From Verrucomicrobiota bacterium (lineage in GTDB: Bacteria; Verrucomicrobiota; Verrucomicrobiia; Opitutales; Opitutaceae): a stretch of DNA of 8,439 nt. Location of the stretch: NCBI GenBank assembly GCA_003694825.1, contig RFJS01000503.1, positions 1-8,439 of the forward strand, written 5' to 3'. The position numbers and the translations under genes were made by a program. Positions 1 through 6,596 of the stretch are shown here, in pieces (position 1 is the first letter of the stretch; each line of letters starts with the position of its first letter). The notes beneath the pieces were generated by a model that had not been told where the DNA came from, made no database searches, and saw only the letters and a program-made list of their open reading frames with translations.

Positions 1-635
1 CAGAAGGACCGCGTCTGCTTCCCCTCGCCATACACGGTGATATCCTCGCCGCGGAGCGCCTGCACGATAAAGTTGGATACAACGCGCCCGTCGTTGGCGA
101 GCATGCGCGGACCGTAGGTGTTGAAGATCCGCACCACGCGGATATCCACTTTGTTCTCGCGATGGTAATCGAAAAACAGCGTCTCGGCACAGCGCTTGCC
201 CTCGTCGTAACAGGAACGCAGGCCGATCGGATTGACATGCCCCCAATAGCTCTCCGGCTGCGGGTGGACCTGCGGGTCGCCATACACCTCCGAGGTTGAT
301 GCCTGAAACACCCGGGCGCGCACCCGCTTCGCCAGGCCGAGGCAGTTGATCGCCCCCATCACCGACGTCTTCGTTGTCTTGATCGGATTGAACTGGTAGT
401 GCGGCGGCGAGGCGGGGCAGGCCAGATTGTAGATCTGGTCCACCTCCACCTTGAAGGGGTCGATCACATCGTGCCGCATGAACTCGAATTTCGGATGCGA
501 AAGGAGATGCGCGATGTTTTCCTTCCGTCCGGTAAATAGGTTATCCAGGCAAATCACCTCGTGACCGTCATTGATCAACCGGTCACAAAGATGGCTGCCG
601 AGAAAACCCGCTCCGCCTGTAACAAGAACTCGCAT
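1..635 (-). CDS. uxs: UDP-glucuronate decarboxylase (UDP-xylose synthase), 5' part only
   Basis: This is an extended short-chain dehydrogenase/reductase expected to convert UDP-glucuronate to UDP-xylose with bound NAD+, supplying xylose for surface or exopolysaccharide. The visible 211 residues begin [15 protein letters not shown], which contains the Rossmann GxxGxxG loop (residues 7-13). An acidic residue ends beta-2 (D31-N32). The UXS-typical [11 protein letters not shown] stretch is at 71-81, TSEVYGDP at 114-121, the catalytic YxxxK pair is Y143/K147, and [10 protein letters not shown] is at 169-178. Full-length enzymes have about 310-320 residues, so roughly 100 C-terminal residues lie beyond the left edge. 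The start is the ATG complementary to 633-635, immediately before the Rossmann strand; no SD sequence precedes it. It lies 74 bases downstream of tgt on the same strand and could be read from the tgt promoter or its own. By hand count its G+C is about 59%, lower than its neighbours. A related dTDP- or UDP-sugar epimerase is less likely, because the PASPPHYQ and TSEVYGDP stretches favour UXS. Confidence 0.93.
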   Translation of the reverse strand, partial: MRVLVTGGAGFLGSHLCDRLINDGHEVICLDNLFTGRKENIAHLLSHPKFEFMRHDVIDPFKVEVDQIYNLACPASPPHYQFNPIKTTKTSVMGAINCLGLAKRVRARVFQASTSEVYGDPQVHPQPESYWGHVNPIGLRSCYDEGKRCAETLFFDYHRENKVDIRVVRIFNTYGPRMLANDGRVVSNFIVQALRGEDITVYGEGKQTRSF

Positions 636-709
636 AAGTTGAATCGATATCGACGGCCGCCCCCATGGCTTGACCATCCTGGGACTAACCTCTTGAGCCC
701 GAAAAGGCG

Positions 710-1852
710 CTACTCAACCGAATAGTCGCCCGCCTCATAGCGATCAATCCACCCCCGGCTCCACGCCGCAAAGTCCCCCGCCTCGATGTGGCGGCGGGCC
801 TGATGGATCAGATCCAGATAAAAACTCACATTGTGCAGCGTCAGCAGCGTGCACCCGAGAATCTCTCCGGCCATGACGAGATGGCGCAGGTAACCGATCG
901 AAAAATTCCGGCAGGTATAATTATCGAAACCCGGCACCAGGGGCCGGTTCACTTCGCGAAACCGCTCATTGCGCAGATTCACGACCCCGTCGGGCGTAAA
1001 CGCCGCCCCGTTGCGCGCCAGCCGCGTCGGAAGCACGCAGTCGAACATATCCACCCCCAGTCCGATCATCTTGAGCATCTGCGGCGGCGTCCCGAGCCCC
1101 ATCGTATAGCGCGGCCGATCGACCGGCAGGTGCGGCACCGTCGCCCCCACCTGCTGCAACATCTCCGGCTCCCCTTCACCAACCGCCACGCCGCCGATCG
1201 CGTAACCGGGAAAATCCATCTCGCACAGCGCCTCCGCCGCGCGCTGGCGCAGATCCGCAAACGTCGACCCCTGCACAATTCCAAACACATGATGGCCCGA
1301 CGCGAGAAAGCCCGCCTCCCGCGCGATATCCAGACACGCCCGGGCCCAGCGCGTGCTTCGCGCCACTGCCCGCTCCACCTCCGGCCGCTCGCACGGATAG
1401 GGCGGACACTCATCGATGACCATCGCGATATCCGACCCGAAATCCATCTGCAGCTCCATCACCTCCCGCGGCCCAAGAAACACCCGCCGCCCGTCGAGAT
1501 GTGACTGAAAGCTCACCCCCTCATCCGTGATGCGGCGCAGCTTCGCGAGGCTGAACACCTGAAACCCCCCGCTGTCGGTCAAAATCGGTCCGTCCCACCC
1601 CATAAACCGATGCAAGCCGCCAAACCTGCGGATCAACTTCGAGCCCGGCCGCAACGCCAGGTGGTAGGTATTGCTCAAAATAATCTCCGCTCCCGTCTCC
1701 CGGATCTGCGCGGGCGTGAGCGATTTCACCGTCGCCTGCGTGCCCACCGGCATGAAAATCGGCGTCTCCACCACCCCATGCCGCGTCCGCAACCGCCCCC
1801 GACGAGCGGCGGTCGATTCATCCGTCCGAAGCACCTCAAAATGGTCGGCCAT
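710..1852 (-). CDS. tgt: queuine tRNA-ribosyltransferase (tRNA-guanine transglycosylase), zinc site degenerate
   Basis: Tgt swaps the wobble guanine (G34) of GUN-anticodon tRNAs for preQ1 in queuosine synthesis. The 380-residue product aligns without gaps to the well-studied Zymomonas mobilis enzyme at a constant offset of nine. D93 in LTDSGG is the general acid/base, D147 and Q194 (GIVQGS) bind the base, GGVAVGE is at 220-226, and D271 in FDCVLPTR is the nucleophile. The C-terminal zinc site is odd. Family Cys318 and Cys320 are replaced by F309 and N311; only C314 and H340 of the usual Cys3-His set remain. The rest of the fold is continuous, so the gene is not obviously broken. I chose the ATG at 1852 (MADHFEVL) because homology begins there. 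An in-frame ATG at 1861, preceded by a G-rich run, is a real alternative that adds three residues. The open frame extends much further upstream, but that part is antisense to pabA and nrdR and is not coding. The gene is divergent from pabA. Confidence 0.95.
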   Translation of the reverse strand: MADHFEVLRTDESTAARRGRLRTRHGVVETPIFMPVGTQATVKSLTPAQIRETGAEIILSNTYHLALRPGSKLIRRFGGLHRFMGWDGPILTDSGGFQVFSLAKLRRITDEGVSFQSHLDGRRVFLGPREVMELQMDFGSDIAMVIDECPPYPCERPEVERAVARSTRWARACLDIAREAGFLASGHHVFGIVQGSTFADLRQRAAEALCEMDFPGYAIGGVAVGEGEPEMLQQVGATVPHLPVDRPRYTMGLGTPPQMLKMIGLGVDMFDCVLPTRLARNGAAFTPDGVVNLRNERFREVNRPLVPGFDNYTCRNFSIGYLRHLVMAGEILGCTLLTLHNVSFYLDLIHQARRHIEAGDFAAWSRGWIDRYEAGDYSVE

Positions 1853-1966
1853 GGCGCACATCAATCGTGCCCCCAGCCCTCTGGCAACCCCCGAACCCAG
1901 GCTCGCAGCACCGCCGCTTGACCGCCGCCCGGCCCTCCGCGTAGCCTCCCGCCGCACGCAACACCC
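1853..1966. promoter_or_regulatory. divergent intergenic region between tgt and pabA
   Basis: About 105-114 bases separate the two divergent start codons, so promoters for both transcription units are expected here. On the plus strand the best sigma70-like pair is TTGACC (1918-1923) and TAGCCT (1942-1947) with an 18-base spacer; the -10 match is poor. I see no convincing pair on the minus strand and no clear operator palindrome. The function is inferred from gene orientation. Confidence 0.35.
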
Positions 1967-2530
1967 ATGCTCCTGGTCATCGACAACTACGACTCCTTCA
2001 CCTTCAACCTCGTCCAATACTTCGGCGAACTCGGGGTGGAGCAGAAAGTCGTCCGCAACAGCGACATCACCGTCGAGGAAGCCCTCGCGCTCGATCCCGA
2101 CCGCGTCCTCATCTCTCCCGGCCCATGCTCGCCCAACGAAGCCGGCGTCAGCCTCGACATCGTCGCCGCCTTCGCCGGGCGCAAGCCGCTCTTCGGCGTC
2201 TGCCTCGGCCATCAATGCATCGGCCAGCACTTCGGCGGCCGCGTCGTCCGTGCCGACCGCCTCATGCACGGCAAGACTTCGCCCATCCACCACCGCGGCA
2301 CCGATCTCTTCGCCGGTCTGCCCACCCCCTTCCCGGCCACCCGTTATCACTCGCTCATCGTCGAGCGCGCCTCCCTGCCCGACTGCCTCGAGATCACCGC
2401 CGAAACCGAAGAAGGCGAAATCATGGGCCTGCGCCACAAGTCCCTCCCCATCTGGGGCGTGCAATTTCATCCCGAATCCATCGCCACCGGGAACGGCATG
2501 GACATCCTGCGAAACTTTCTTCGCCTTTGA
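1967..2530 (+). CDS. pabA: aminodeoxychorismate/anthranilate synthase glutaminase subunit
   Basis: This class I glutamine amidotransferase hydrolyses glutamine and passes ammonia to a chorismate-using partner: PabB for p-aminobenzoate and folate, or TrpE for anthranilate and tryptophan. The product has 187 residues, the normal length for a free-standing PabA/TrpG. It begins [17 protein letters not shown], the family signature. It carries the oxyanion-loop motif [11 protein letters not shown] (50-60), nucleophile C79 in GVCLGHQ, HGKTS (101-105), and the catalytic H168/E170 pair in QFHPES. The ATG at 1967 is fixed by the N-terminal signature. No SD precedes it; the leader is C-rich (CAACACCC). 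No pabB or trpE is adjacent, so PabA and TrpG cannot be separated by context. In many bacteria one such subunit serves both pathways. It is probably the first gene of a plus-strand group that continues 42 bases later with nrdR. Confidence 0.93.
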   Translation: MLLVIDNYDSFTFNLVQYFGELGVEQKVVRNSDITVEEALALDPDRVLISPGPCSPNEAGVSLDIVAAFAGRKPLFGVCLGHQCIGQHFGGRVVRADRLMHGKTSPIHHRGTDLFAGLPTPFPATRYHSLIVERASLPDCLEITAETEEGEIMGLRHKSLPIWGVQFHPESIATGNGMDILRNFLRL

Positions 2531-2572
2531 AGAACCCGAGCGAACCGCCAACCCAACCCCGGCTCCACCACC

Positions 2573-3028
2573 ATGCGCTGCCCGCGATGCGCTTCCACTG
2601 ACGACCGCGTCATCGACTCGCGCGCGAGCAAGGACGGCACCGCCATCCGCCGCCGCCGTGAGTGCACCAACTGCGGCCACCGCTTCACCACCTCCGAAAC
2701 CATCGTCCGCGAAGACCTCGTCGTCATCAAACGCGATGGGCGTCGCGAAGACTTCGACCGGGCCAAGATCCTCGGCGGCCTCCGCCGCGCCTGCGAAAAG
2801 CGCCCCATCGACGCCGAACAGCTCAACCTCATCGTCGAAGAATCCATCGACCGCCTCGAAGAGCAATACGACCTCGAAGTCCCCAGCCGCGCCATCGGCG
2901 AAGAACTCATGCACCGGCTCCGCCGCATCGACCCCATCGCCTACATCCGTTTCGCCAGCGTCTACAAGGAGTTCCGCGACATCGCCGAATTCGCCAACGA
3001 AATCGCTGATCTCGAAAAGGAAAAATGA
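2573..3028 (+). CDS. nrdR: transcriptional repressor NrdR
   Basis: NrdR is a nucleotide-sensing repressor that binds NrdR boxes upstream of ribonucleotide reductase genes. The 151-residue product matches the usual length of about 150. The N-terminal zinc ribbon has two CxxC knuckles, C3/C6 (MRCPRC) and C31/C34 (CTNCGHRF), with the basic stretch RRRR at 26-29 between them. The ATP-cone domain runs from about residue 49 to 139, starting at VIKRDGRRE and ending near the conserved YIRFASVYKEF (124-134). The C-terminal tail is short and acidic/basic. The ATG at 2573 is the only start that keeps the first zinc knuckle at the N-terminus. It is preceded by CCACCACC and no SD. It lies 42 bases after pabA and 7 bases before the next gene, which suggests cotranscription. 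No ribonucleotide reductase gene or paired NrdR boxes are visible in the window, so its targets lie elsewhere. Confidence 0.96.
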   Translation: MRCPRCASTDDRVIDSRASKDGTAIRRRRECTNCGHRFTTSETIVREDLVVIKRDGRREDFDRAKILGGLRRACEKRPIDAEQLNLIVEESIDRLEEQYDLEVPSRAIGEELMHRLRRIDPIAYIRFASVYKEFRDIAEFANEIADLEKEK

Positions 3029-3035
3029 CCGCCGT

Positions 3036-3482
3036 ATGACGACCCGCGCCCAGATCGCCCGGCTCCATCTCGTCAACAGCGTGCTCGACCACCTCACCGG
3101 ACACGACCTCTACCTCGCCGCCAAACTCCTCGAAGGCATCGAAGCCGCCGTGGGCAACGCCTCCGAAAACCTCGGCGAGCTCGTCGCCCGCCTGCATCAC
3201 CGGCTCCTCGGCCGGGCCCCGGAGGCAGGATTCGCCTGGTGCGAAGCCGAAGCTGGCCCGCTCTTCGCCCGCGCCGAGCTCCTCTCCGCCATCCGCCGCA
3301 ACGCCCCGCGCCCCCGCACCACGATTCTCGTGGCCCAGCCACCACCGCCGCCACCGTGGCTTCGCCGGACGAAGCGCGGCCGTCAGGCCGAGGCCGAACG
3401 GGCGGAAACCATCACCCAGCTCCAGGCCGCCGCCGCGCGGCACGCCCACCCCAAATCCCTTCTCACCGTCCTTTTCTACTGA
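3036..3482 (+). CDS. unrecognised 148-residue protein with a six-proline run
   Basis: I do not recognise a family. Residues 1-60 read as helical and amphipathic (start MTTRAQIARLHLVNSVLDHL). A middle part with one cysteine (C69) is followed by a Pro/Arg-rich linker containing six consecutive prolines and a Trp (102-108). A charged, Ala/Glu/Arg-rich helix at about 110-136 might form a short coiled coil. There is no signal peptide or membrane segment. The ATG at 3036 follows the nrdR stop by 7 bases, and the stop is 9 bases before the HIT gene start, so it fits tightly into a plus-strand operon. An ATG at 3025 opens only a four-codon frame. Third-position C use resembles pabA and nrdR. A longer minus-strand frame crosses the same region, but it also runs antisense through the end of nrdR and the HIT gene, so I treat it as a shadow. 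Confidence is in the gene's existence, not its function. Confidence 0.7.
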   Translation: MTTRAQIARLHLVNSVLDHLTGHDLYLAAKLLEGIEAAVGNASENLGELVARLHHRLLGRAPEAGFAWCEAEAGPLFARAELLSAIRRNAPRPRTTILVAQPPPPPPWLRRTKRGRQAEAERAETITQLQAAAARHAHPKSLLTVLFY

Positions 3483-3491
3483 CCACCTCCC

Positions 3492-3830
3492 ATGAAAACG
3501 ATCTTCCAGAAAATCATCGACCGCGAGATCCCGGCCACCATCGAGCACGAGGACGACCGGTGCATCGCCATCCGCGACATCCAGCCGCAGGCGCCCGTGC
3601 ACATCCTCATCATCCCCAAAAAGCCGATACCTCGCGTGGCCGAAGCCGCGCCCGAAGACGAGGCCACCCTCGGCCACCTCCTGCTCACCGCGCAGAACCT
3701 CGCCCGCAAGCTCAACCTCGAAAAGGGCTTTCGCCTCGTCATCAACAACGGTCCCGACGCCTGCGAATCGGTGCCCCACCTGCACGTGCACCTGCTCGCC
3801 GGCCGCCAGATGGGCTGGCCTCCGGGCTGA
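3492..3830 (+). CDS. hinT: HIT family (HINT-type) nucleoside phosphoramidate hydrolase
   Basis: HINT proteins are small soluble dimers that hydrolyse purine nucleoside phosphoramidates and acyl-AMP-type conjugates. The product has 112 residues, about normal for bacterial HinT. It has the N-terminal FQKIIDREIPA (5-15), the strand segment AIRDIQPQAPVHILIIPKK (26-44), and N85/N86-G in the nucleotide-binding loop. The histidine triad H96-L-H98-V-H100-LL follows; H98 corresponds to the nucleophile (His112 of human HINT1). The chain ends in the typical GRQMGWPPG, with Gly108 where human HINT1 has His122. The start at 3492 is fixed by the conserved N-terminus; the leader is CCACCTCCC with no SD. It is 9 bases downstream of the unrecognised gene and appears to close the plus-strand group, facing dprA tail-to-tail 35 bases away. 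Confidence 0.94.
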   Translation: MKTIFQKIIDREIPATIEHEDDRCIAIRDIQPQAPVHILIIPKKPIPRVAEAAPEDEATLGHLLLTAQNLARKLNLEKGFRLVINNGPDACESVPHLHVHLLAGRQMGWPPG

Positions 3831-3832
3831 TC

Positions 3833-3850
3833 CGCGCCCCCACCGGCGCG
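3833..3850. terminator. possible bidirectional hairpin between convergent hinT and dprA
   Basis: A perfect six-base GC stem, CGCGCC (3833-3838) with GGCGCG (3845-3850), encloses a six-base loop and starts two bases after the hinT stop. It fills half of the 35-base gap between two convergent genes, where a shared terminator would sit. There is no T-tract on either strand, so it is not a classical intrinsic terminator. In DNA this rich in G+C a stem this short can arise by chance. Confidence 0.28.
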
Positions 3851-3865
3851 CCATCGCCACCCTTC

Positions 3866-4999
3866 TCACCCGCCGGACGGCGCCGCCTCGAAGCTCCCGT
3901 CCGGCCGTTTCCTCACGAGCTGCTTCAGCTCCAGCATCATCAACGCGGCAGAGACCTCCCCGGCCCCGCGCCCGGTCAACCCGGCGATCGTATCCACCGT
4001 GAGGATGCCGCCACCCCGAAAACACTCCCACGCCGCGGCCTCCTCCTCGCTCAACCCCGCCGGCACCTCCCCGCCGCCGTCCTCCGCTCCGGCGAGCGGT
4101 AGCGGCAGGGTCGGAGCCCGATAATTGAGCTCCTCGAGCACATCCTCGACCCGCGTCAGCAACACCGCGCCATCGCGCAACAACTGATGACAGCCCGCGC
4201 TCGAGGCCTGATCGATCCGCCCCGGCACCGCAAACACCGTCCGCCCCTGCTCCGCGGCAAAGCGCGCCGTAATCATCGCGCCGCCGTGAACCCCGGTCTC
4301 CACGACAATCACTGCTTCACACATCCCGGCCACCACCCGGTTGCGCATCGGAAAACTCTGCCGATCGGCGCGCCGACCGAACGGAAACTCCGAAATCACC
4401 GCCCCCGTCTCCGCGATACGCCGGTAGAGTTCGAGATTCTCCGGCGGATAGATGATATCGATCCCGCAGCCGAGCACCGCCGCCGTGCGGCCATCGACGC
4501 TCAGCGCACCTTCATGCGCCGCCGTGTCGATCCCGCGAGCCAGCCCGCTCACGACACAGAACCCCAGCCGTGCCAGTTCCGCGCCCAGCTTCTGCGCCAC
4601 CGACCGGCCGTAGAGCGTGCAGCGCCGGCTCCCCACAATCGCGATGCAACGTTCGCGCGGACGGTATGGCCCCATGAAATACAAACCGATCGGCGGGTCG
4701 TGAATCTCCCGCAACAACGGCGGATATTCCGGATCCCGGCAGGTGACAAACGCAGCCCCGGCGCGCGCGGCCCGCTCCTCCTCCCGCTCGAGATCAAAGT
4801 GGCGCCGCCAGTTGCGAATCGTTTCGCACACCGCATCGCCCACGCGCCGGGCCTGCTTCAACCGCGCCGGCGGCGCCTCCAGCACGGCCACCGGGTCGTC
4901 GTCAAACAGCGCCAGCAGGCGATTCAACGTGATCGGCCCCATGCCGGGCAAGGCGTTGAGGATCATAAACGCCTGTCGCCGGGAAAGCGTCTCGCTCAC
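3866..4999 (-). CDS. dprA: DNA processing protein DprA (Smf)
   Basis: DprA binds incoming single-stranded DNA and loads RecA during natural transformation; it is also widespread in bacteria not known to be competent. The 377-residue product has the usual three parts. A helical SAM/helix-hairpin-helix N-terminus covers about 8-62 (LNALPGMGPITLNRLL). The Rossmann-like core is at about 85-290, with IVGSRR (121-126), SGLARGID (151-158), SEFPFG (203-208), FPMRNR (216-221), GAMITAR (240-246) and VPG (258-260). A C-terminal winged-helix domain lies at about 315-372 after a Gly/Glu-rich linker. The start is GTG at 4999, whose GTGA overlaps the nnr stop by four bases. An AAGGAGG (complement of 5010-5016) lies ten bases upstream inside nnr. 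Translational coupling to nnr is therefore likely. It is the last gene of the pdxJ-acpS-nnr-dprA operon. Confidence 0.96.
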   Translation of the reverse strand: MSETLSRRQAFMILNALPGMGPITLNRLLALFDDDPVAVLEAPPARLKQARRVGDAVCETIRNWRRHFDLEREEERAARAGAAFVTCRDPEYPPLLREIHDPPIGLYFMGPYRPRERCIAIVGSRRCTLYGRSVAQKLGAELARLGFCVVSGLARGIDTAAHEGALSVDGRTAAVLGCGIDIIYPPENLELYRRIAETGAVISEFPFGRRADRQSFPMRNRVVAGMCEAVIVVETGVHGGAMITARFAAEQGRTVFAVPGRIDQASSAGCHQLLRDGAVLLTRVEDVLEELNYRAPTLPLPLAGAEDGGGEVPAGLSEEEAAAWECFRGGGILTVDTIAGLTGRGAGEVSAALMMLELKQLVRKRPDGSFEAAPSGG

Positions 5000-6573
5000 G
5001 GGACCGTCCCCTCCTTCAACACGTCGGCGAGATGGGCGGTCAGTTGCGTCACCCGCGCCGCGCCCTGAGCCTTCGCCCGCGCCAGCCGGTCTGCCGCCCG
5101 GCCATGCCAGACCACCGCCCGCGCCGCGGCCTCGGCGGCCTCCAGCCCCTGCGCCAGCGCGCCTCCCGCCAGCCCCGCGAGCACATCCCCGCTGCCTCCG
5201 CGCGAAAGCACCGGCCCCCCATACGGCGCGACGTATACCGCCTCGCCATCGCTGATCCGCGTCGGCGCTCCTTTCAGCACCACCGTGCCCCGGAAACGCT
5301 TCGCCGCCGTCCGCAATGCCGTCTCATCGGCCGCGGTCTGACCCGCGATCCGGGCAAACTCACCCGCATGCGGGGTCAGGACAAGCGGGACACCGCCCGC
5401 GGCCTCCACCAACTCCGGCTGCAACGCGTCGCCATCGAGCACCACGGGCCGGCGCAGCTCGCGCAACAACTCGGCCACCAGGATCTGCGATTCTCTCTCC
5501 CGCCCCAGGCCGGGCCCCGCCAGCCACGCAGTGCAGCGGGCCGCCCGGGCCACGACCTCGCCCCGCCCCTCCAGCGCGAGGCCCCCATCGGGGGTCTCCG
5601 GCATCGGCACCCACATCGCCTCCGGCAGCCGCGCCGCCGCGGCGGCCGCGACCGACTCCGGGACGAAGGCCGTCACCAGGCCCACCCCGGAGAGCAGCGC
5701 CGCCTCCACCGCCATCATCATCGCTCCCGGCATGGCCCGCGAACCGCTGACGACAAACAGGTGCCCGAAGCTGCGTTTGTCCACACCGGCAGGCCGCAGC
5801 CGCCGCGCCGGTTCCAGCACCGCCGGCGTCAGCACGAACCGGCCGTCTCCCTCCGGCCGCTCCGCATCGAAGAAACCGATGTCCAGATAACGGATACGGC
5901 CGACACTGGCGGCATTGGCCGCGGCAAACAACGGCGCCTTCGCAATGCCCGTGGCATACGAAAAATCCGCCCGAAACGGCTCCGCATCGCTCGCATCGCC
6001 GATGCCGCTCGGCACATCGACGGCCGCCCTCATGCCGATGCCCGGGTGGCGGTTGACGGCCTCGATGATCCCGCGCGCCGGTGCACGCAGCGGAGGGCGA
6101 AACTGCATGCCGAAGATCCCGTCGAGACAGAGTGCGAAGGATTCGGCGGCGATGCGCCCGACGGCCCCCTCACCGTGCCGACCCGTGCCGATGATCTCGA
6201 TACGCGCCTCTCCCGCGCTCCGCCACAGGGCCTCCAGCGCCCGGCGCACCAGCGGCCGCAGCGACGCCGTCCCCGGCACGCACACGATCAGCGCCGTCGC
6301 GCCCGGCACCGCCTGAAGGAGCTCGCACGTGGCGATGAGCGCGTCGCCGCCGTTGTGCCCTTTCCCGCAGAGCACCAGCAGCCGCGCGCCCGGGCCGAGC
6401 CCGCCCAGCTCGGCGGCGTCGCGCCGCACGGCGTGTGCGAGCGCCCGCCCGGCGCGCGTCATCGCCGCCCACTCGGCTGCCTCGTCCCCGCCGAGCAACC
6501 GCTTCTCCCACGCCATCGCGTCCGCACACGATAGAATCGGGTGGGCCGCTCTCCTGAGGTTTTCCGTCAACAT
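4996..6573 (-). CDS. nnr: bifunctional NAD(P)H-hydrate epimerase / ADP-dependent dehydratase
   Basis: Nnr repairs hydrated, inactive NADH and NADPH. The epimerase domain interconverts the R and S forms, and the dehydratase domain restores S-NAD(P)HX using ADP. The 525 residues match the usual fused length (E. coli YjeF-type, about 515). The epimerase domain covers about 12-240, with GKGHNGGDAL (70-79), the catalytic Asp D151 in LDGIFG, and DVPSGI (186-191). The dehydratase domain covers about 250-520, with KRSFGHLFVVSGS (266-278), LTPHAGE (399-405), VLKGAPT (432-438) and SRGGSGDVLAG (457-467, D463 catalytic). The first loop is unusual: families normally read NNGGDG, while here it is HNGGDA. 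The ATG at 6573 precedes the first homologous residues with only a weak GAG upstream. It lies 23 bases after acpS and overlaps dprA by four bases. A long plus-strand frame across the same DNA is a shadow with no recognisable motifs. Confidence 0.95.
   Translation of the reverse strand: MLTENLRRAAHPILSCADAMAWEKRLLGGDEAAEWAAMTRAGRALAHAVRRDAAELGGLGPGARLLVLCGKGHNGGDALIATCELLQAVPGATALIVCVPGTASLRPLVRRALEALWRSAGEARIEIIGTGRHGEGAVGRIAAESFALCLDGIFGMQFRPPLRAPARGIIEAVNRHPGIGMRAAVDVPSGIGDASDAEPFRADFSYATGIAKAPLFAAANAASVGRIRYLDIGFFDAERPEGDGRFVLTPAVLEPARRLRPAGVDKRSFGHLFVVSGSRAMPGAMMMAVEAALLSGVGLVTAFVPESVAAAAAARLPEAMWVPMPETPDGGLALEGRGEVVARAARCTAWLAGPGLGRERESQILVAELLRELRRPVVLDGDALQPELVEAAGGVPLVLTPHAGEFARIAGQTAADETALRTAAKRFRGTVVLKGAPTRISDGEAVYVAPYGGPVLSRGGSGDVLAGLAGGALAQGLEAAEAAARAVVWHGRAADRLARAKAQGAARVTQLTAHLADVLKEGTVP
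5010..5016 (-). promoter_or_regulatory. Shine-Dalgarno site for dprA, inside nnr
   Basis: The minus strand reads AAGGAGG here, ten bases before the GTG start of dprA at 4999. It lies within the last codons of nnr. It decides the dprA start and supports coupled translation, and it contrasts with the SD-less starts of most other genes in the window. Confidence 0.75.
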
Positions 6574-6596
6574 CGCTCAAAGATTTCACCAGCCGT

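Noticed and set aside
693..717. Imperfect hairpin (TTGAG/CTCAA arms) straddling the tgt stop, possibly a terminator before uxs
   Set aside because: The outer stem is only five bases, with a large interior loop and no T-tract; this is too weak to call.
1918..1947. TTGACC and TAGCCT as a pabA promoter
   Set aside because: The -10 element matches poorly and the spacer is 18 bases. I mention it only within the intergenic region and do not call it as a separate promoter.
1671..3035. Plus-strand open frame running through pabA and nrdR into the orphan gene
   Set aside because: It is low-complexity (Ser/Pro/Ala) and out of frame with two well-recognised genes. Only the part from the ATG at 3036 is taken as coding.
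1853..3097. Long upstream extension of the tgt reading frame, giving nearly 800 residues
   Set aside because: The extension is antisense to pabA and nrdR, is rich in Asp/Gly/Ala/Val without motifs, and Tgt homology begins at MADHFEVL. It is a shadow in GC-rich DNA.
3845..3852. GGCGCGCC eight-base palindrome
   Set aside because: It is an ordinary palindrome in GC-rich DNA, with no second copy noticed nearby and no sign of a binding site.
2907..4031. 374-residue minus-strand frame across nrdR, the orphan gene and hinT
   Set aside because: It crosses two well-supported plus-strand genes and the dprA end, and has no recognisable domain. It also competes with the orphan gene, but the orphan has much better spacing within an operon.
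5032..6534. 500-residue plus-strand frame opposite nnr
   Set aside because: Its composition is Arg/His/Pro-rich with no motifs; the opposite strand encodes a complete two-domain enzyme.
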